A program made the translations under genes and the position numbers. From the NCBI GenBank assembly GCA_938042205.1, contig CALIRS010000051.1:1-8337 (forward strand): DNA of 8,337 nt, read 5' to 3'. Below are positions 6,544 to 8,337 of this stretch, piece by piece. Origin of the DNA: an uncultured bacterium. Lineage in GTDB: Bacteria; Actinomycetota; Aquicultoria; SKW223. The notes under the pieces are model-generated. The model had not been told where the DNA came from. It was given only the letters and a program-made list of their open reading frames with translations, and ran no database searches. Each line of letters opens with the position of its first letter. Within the stretch, counting starts at the first letter, position 1.

Positions 6544-7104
6544 CTAAACTTCTCTGATTTGCTGCTCTTTTACCGAGAGCATTTTATCTACTTCTTTAAT
6601 AAAACTATCTGTAAGTTTCTGGACTTCATCGAGATAATGATGAAAATCGTCTTCGGAAATTTCGTGGTTTTCCTTCAGCTTTTTGAATTCTTCGTTTATT
6701 TCTCTACGAATATTTCTGATTGCTACTCGAGCTTCTTCTGCCATTCTTCGAGCGACTTTAACCAGCTCTTCACGTCTTTCTTCAGTTAAAGGGGGGAAAG
6801 GCAGTCTAATAACATTTCCGTCGTTGGCTGGAGTTACTCCAAGCTCGGAAATTAAAATAGCTTTTTCGATAGTTCCAATCATAGATTTATCCCAGGGTTG
6901 AATAACCATCAGGTTTGGTTCAGGTACAGTTACTGTAGAGAGATGAAGAATTGGAGTTTTGGTACCATAATAGTCAACTGTGATGTGCTCTAATAGTGCT
7001 GGAGTAGGTCTTCCTGCCCTCACAGTTTGAAATTCATGTGCTAAAACATCAACGGCTTTTTTCATTCTATTTTCGGCATCTTTTATAAATTCGTGTTTAA
7101 TCAT
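6544..7104 (-). CDS. frr: Ribosome recycling factor
   Basis: Works with EF-G to split the post-termination ribosome so that its subunits can be reused. From the ATG at 7104 the product is 186 residues, matching the family's usual 185. The N-terminal helix of the three-helix bundle (about 1-29) leads into the conserved VRAGRPTPALLEHITVDYYG (28-47). Then comes the small beta/alpha domain with PILHLSTVTVPEP and IQPWDKSMIGTIEKAI. RLPFPPLTEERREELVK follows, and then two long helices containing RNIRREINEEFKKLK and a final KEVDKML helix. A longer in-frame start at 7134 would add ten residues unlike the family and would lie well within pyrH. The 7104 start has AAAGGA eight bases upstream and is preferred. 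It overlaps the pyrH stop by 8 bases and ends one base before uppS, suggesting coupled translation with both. Confidence 0.97.
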   Translation of the reverse strand: MIKHEFIKDAENRMKKAVDVLAHEFQTVRAGRPTPALLEHITVDYYGTKTPILHLSTVTVPEPNLMVIQPWDKSMIGTIEKAILISELGVTPANDGNVIRLPFPPLTEERREELVKVARRMAEEARVAIRNIRREINEEFKKLKENHEISEDDFHHYLDEVQKLTDSFIKEVDKMLSVKEQQIREV

Positions 7105-7852
7105 GGTTTTCGTCCTTTGTTGCCCCTGTCTCATTTATCAGTGTTCCTACTTCTTCACCAAGAACCACTTTCTTTATGTTCCCGGGAACCTTTAAGTTAA
7201 AGACAATTATTGGAAGATTGTTTTCCATACATAGAGTGATTGCCGTGGTATCCATAACGTTTAATCCTTTATTTATAACTTCTCGATAAGTAAGCTTCTT
7301 TAACATTCTGGCATTAGGGTTTTTTAGAGGGTCTGAGTCATAAACTCCATCTACTTTAGTTGCTTTTAGAATGACGTCTGCTCCAATCTCAAGTGCTCTT
7401 AATGCTGCCGCAGTATCTGTTGAAAAAAAGGGGTTTCCAGTCCCTGCTGCGAATATAACTACTCTTCCCTTTTCCAGATGCCGGATTGATCTTCTTCTTA
7501 TATAAGGCTCTGCAACCTCTTGCATAGTAATTGCTGATTGAACTCTGGTTTGAACATCTATCTTCTCAAGAAAATATTGTAGTGCAAGAGCATTCATTAT
7601 CGTAGCAAGCATTCCTATATAATCAGCAGTGGCTCTGTCCATTCCCCTGGCACTTGCCTGTAGCCCTCTGAAGAAATTTCCACCTCCGACAATCACTGCA
7701 GTCTGTACGCCTAAACTGCATATTTCCTTGACCTGGTTAGCTATACTGGACATGATTGAAGGGTCAACTCCCCAGCCGCCATCTTCTGCCAGGGCTTCTC
7801 CGCTGAGCTTTAACAATACACGCTTGTACTTTGGAGCGATTCTGTCACTCAA
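7097..7852 (-). CDS. pyrH: Uridylate kinase (UMP kinase)
   Basis: Phosphorylates UMP to UDP with ATP. It is a bacterial amino-acid-kinase-fold hexamer, typically activated by GTP and inhibited by UTP. From a TTG at 7852 the product is 251 residues (E. coli 241). Conserved segments are YKRVLLKLSGEAL (9-21), VIVGGGNFFRG (53-63), a DRATADYIGMLATIMNALAL helix region (72-91), AGTGNPFFSTDTAA (136-149) and LKATKVDGVYDSDP (162-175). VMDTTA (199-204) and PIIVFNL (214-220) follow near the C-terminus. There is no ATG near the N-terminus. The TTG at 7852 has GGGTGG seven bases upstream and puts the YKR motif where E. coli has it. A TTG at 7867 would add five residues without a ribosome binding site. The last roughly 15 residues, after GTLINE, are a charged tail beyond the E. 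coli end. It lies 23 bases after tsf and overlaps frr by 8 bases. Confidence 0.96.
   Translation of the reverse strand: MSDRIAPKYKRVLLKLSGEALAEDGGWGVDPSIMSSIANQVKEICSLGVQTAVIVGGGNFFRGLQASARGMDRATADYIGMLATIMNALALQYFLEKIDVQTRVQSAITMQEVAEPYIRRRSIRHLEKGRVVIFAAGTGNPFFSTDTAAALRALEIGADVILKATKVDGVYDSDPLKNPNARMLKKLTYREVINKGLNVMDTTAITLCMENNLPIIVFNLKVPGNIKKVVLGEEVGTLINETGATKDENHD
7113..7118 (-). promoter_or_regulatory. Shine-Dalgarno deciding the frr start
   Basis: The minus strand reads AAAGGA here, eight bases before the ATG at 7104, inside the last codons of pyrH. Nothing comparable precedes the alternative upstream ATG at 7134, so this site selects the 186-residue form. Confidence 0.65.
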
Positions 7853-7859
7853 AAAAATA

Positions 7860-7865
7860 CCACCC
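7860..7865 (-). promoter_or_regulatory. Likely ribosome binding site of pyrH
   Basis: The minus strand reads GGGTGG here, in the short tsf-pyrH gap, seven bases before the TTG at 7852. The match to a consensus Shine-Dalgarno is only partial (GGTG). With a TTG start this may mean modest initiation or dependence on translation of tsf. Confidence 0.4.
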
Positions 7866-7875
7866 AAAAATAAAA

Positions 7876-8337
7876 CTACGAATGTTCACCAAGAACATAA
7901 CGGACAAAGCGACGAATGACAATATTTTCTCCTAATTTTCCGCCAATTTCGCCAAGATAATCTTTAATCTTTATTTCCTGATTTTTTATAAATGGCTGGT
8001 CAAGAAGGCATACTTGCTCGTAGAACTTTTCCATCTTACCCTGAACTATTTTTTCTTTTACATGATCAGGTTTATTATCGTCTTTTAGTTGTTCAAAATA
8101 GATTTCTTTTTCTTTTTCTATAAGCTCATCAGGTATATCTTCCCGGGTAATGTAAACGGGACCTGTTGCTGCGACCTGCATACAGAGGTCATGTACAAAC
8201 TGCTTGAACTCTTCGTTTCTGGCAACAAAATCAGTTTCGCAGTTCACTTCTATTAAAACTCCAATTCTACCGCCGTGATGAATGTAGGAATGTATAAGAC
8301 CCTCTTTGGCTTCCCTTTCAGCGCGCTTTGCGAGAGC
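7876..8337 (-). CDS. tsf: Elongation factor Ts, short form (5' end cut by window edge)
   Basis: Nucleotide-exchange factor that releases GDP from EF-Tu. The frame is open from the right edge to a TAG at 7876-7878, giving 153 residues that lack the N-terminus. The first visible residues include GLIHSYIHHGGRIGVLIEVN, then CETDFVARN, the family's core signature. Then come a helical region with EEFKQFVHDLCMQVA, a KEKEIYFEQLK helix, KMEKFYEQVCLLDQPFIKN and the closing GENIVIRRFVRYVLGEHS. The protein stops directly after this first core half. The N-terminal part, with the UBA-like domain and EF-Tu-contacting segment (about 50 residues by comparison), lies outside. A total near 200 residues is inferred, as in Thermus, rather than E. 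coli's 283. An internal GTG at 8245-8247 is not the start, because family sequence continues upstream of it. rpsB is the expected gene beyond the edge. Confidence 0.95.
   Translation of the reverse strand, partial: ALAKRAEREAKEGLIHSYIHHGGRIGVLIEVNCETDFVARNEEFKQFVHDLCMQVAATGPVYITREDIPDELIEKEKEIYFEQLKDDNKPDHVKEKIVQGKMEKFYEQVCLLDQPFIKNQEIKIKDYLGEIGGKLGENIVIRRFVRYVLGEHS

Noticed and set aside
7105..7134. Longer frr beginning at the ATG at 7134
   Set aside because: The extra ten residues have no counterpart in the family and no Shine-Dalgarno. The ATG at 7104 has AAAGGA upstream and yields the standard length.
7853..7867. Longer pyrH beginning at the TTG at 7867
   Set aside because: It has no ribosome binding site, and the added codons consist of the GGGTGG stretch that serves as the binding site for the TTG at 7852.
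7853..7875. Possible promoter or terminator in the tsf-pyrH gap
   Set aside because: The gap is only 23 bases and contains a T-rich stretch plus the pyrH ribosome binding site. There is no stem-loop and no paired -35/-10 pattern.
366..7919. Many open frames of 60-96 codons on the plus strand opposite the genes (for example 366-653, 1914-2183, 7629-7919)
   Set aside because: Each lies antisense to a clearly conserved minus-strand gene. They show no recognisable domain, have composition that reads as a mirror of the real codons, and lack convincing ribosome binding sites.
8245..8247. GTG within tsf taken as the gene start
   Set aside because: Thirty further codons upstream to the window edge translate into typical EF-Ts sequence, so the gene runs off the edge.
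1..8337. A hidden novel system (defence island, mobile element, toxin-antitoxin, array)
   Set aside because: All sequence is accounted for by nine known core genes, with no spare gap longer than about 23 bases, no repeats arranged in arrays and no foreign-looking composition.

Overview
This window is a single block of nine co-directional housekeeping genes, all on the minus strand, so transcription runs from the right edge (8337) to the left edge (1). In transcription order they are tsf (5' end outside the window), pyrH, frr, uppS, cdsA, dxr, rseP, ispG and proS (3' end outside the window). No gap between genes exceeds about 23 bases and several genes overlap, so this looks like the inside of one long operon. 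I see no RNA genes, mobile elements, CRISPR array, internal terminator or convincing internal promoter. The operon promoter and terminator must lie outside the window.

The sequence is AT-rich and clearly bacterial. The order tsf-pyrH-frr-uppS-cdsA-dxr-rseP-ispG-proS is a widespread ancestral cluster, and ispG between rseP and proS is best known from Clostridia and some other anaerobic or deep-branching bacteria. The single-PDZ RseP and the apparently short (Thermus-like) EF-Ts fit such a lineage. I cannot name the organism, and an uncultured phylum is as possible as a Firmicute.

Region by region: 7876-8337 is the C-terminal part of elongation factor Ts. 7097-7852 is UMP kinase, and 6544-7104 is ribosome recycling factor. 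5772-6542 is undecaprenyl diphosphate synthase, and 5017-5772 is CDP-diacylglycerol synthase. 3855-5012 is DXP reductoisomerase, and 2776-3834 is a site-2 membrane protease. 1694-2779 is the [4Fe-4S] enzyme IspG, and 1-1707 is prolyl-tRNA synthetase with an editing domain.

The genes serve two themes. Translation is covered by EF-Ts, RRF and ProRS. Envelope building is covered by Dxr and IspG (MEP isoprenoid pathway), which feed UppS (the undecaprenyl carrier for peptidoglycan), together with CdsA (phospholipids), RseP (membrane proteolysis) and PyrH (UMP to UDP for nucleic acid and sugar-nucleotide precursors). Junctions include ATGA, TAGTG, 8-bp and 14-bp overlaps, which suggests translational coupling.

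I looked for an undescribed system and did not find one. The most unusual non-coding signal is a nearly perfect 15-bp inverted repeat inside dxr. Other points are several non-ATG starts, a full-length 9-nt Shine-Dalgarno for proS buried in ispG, and a few substitutions at normally conserved positions.
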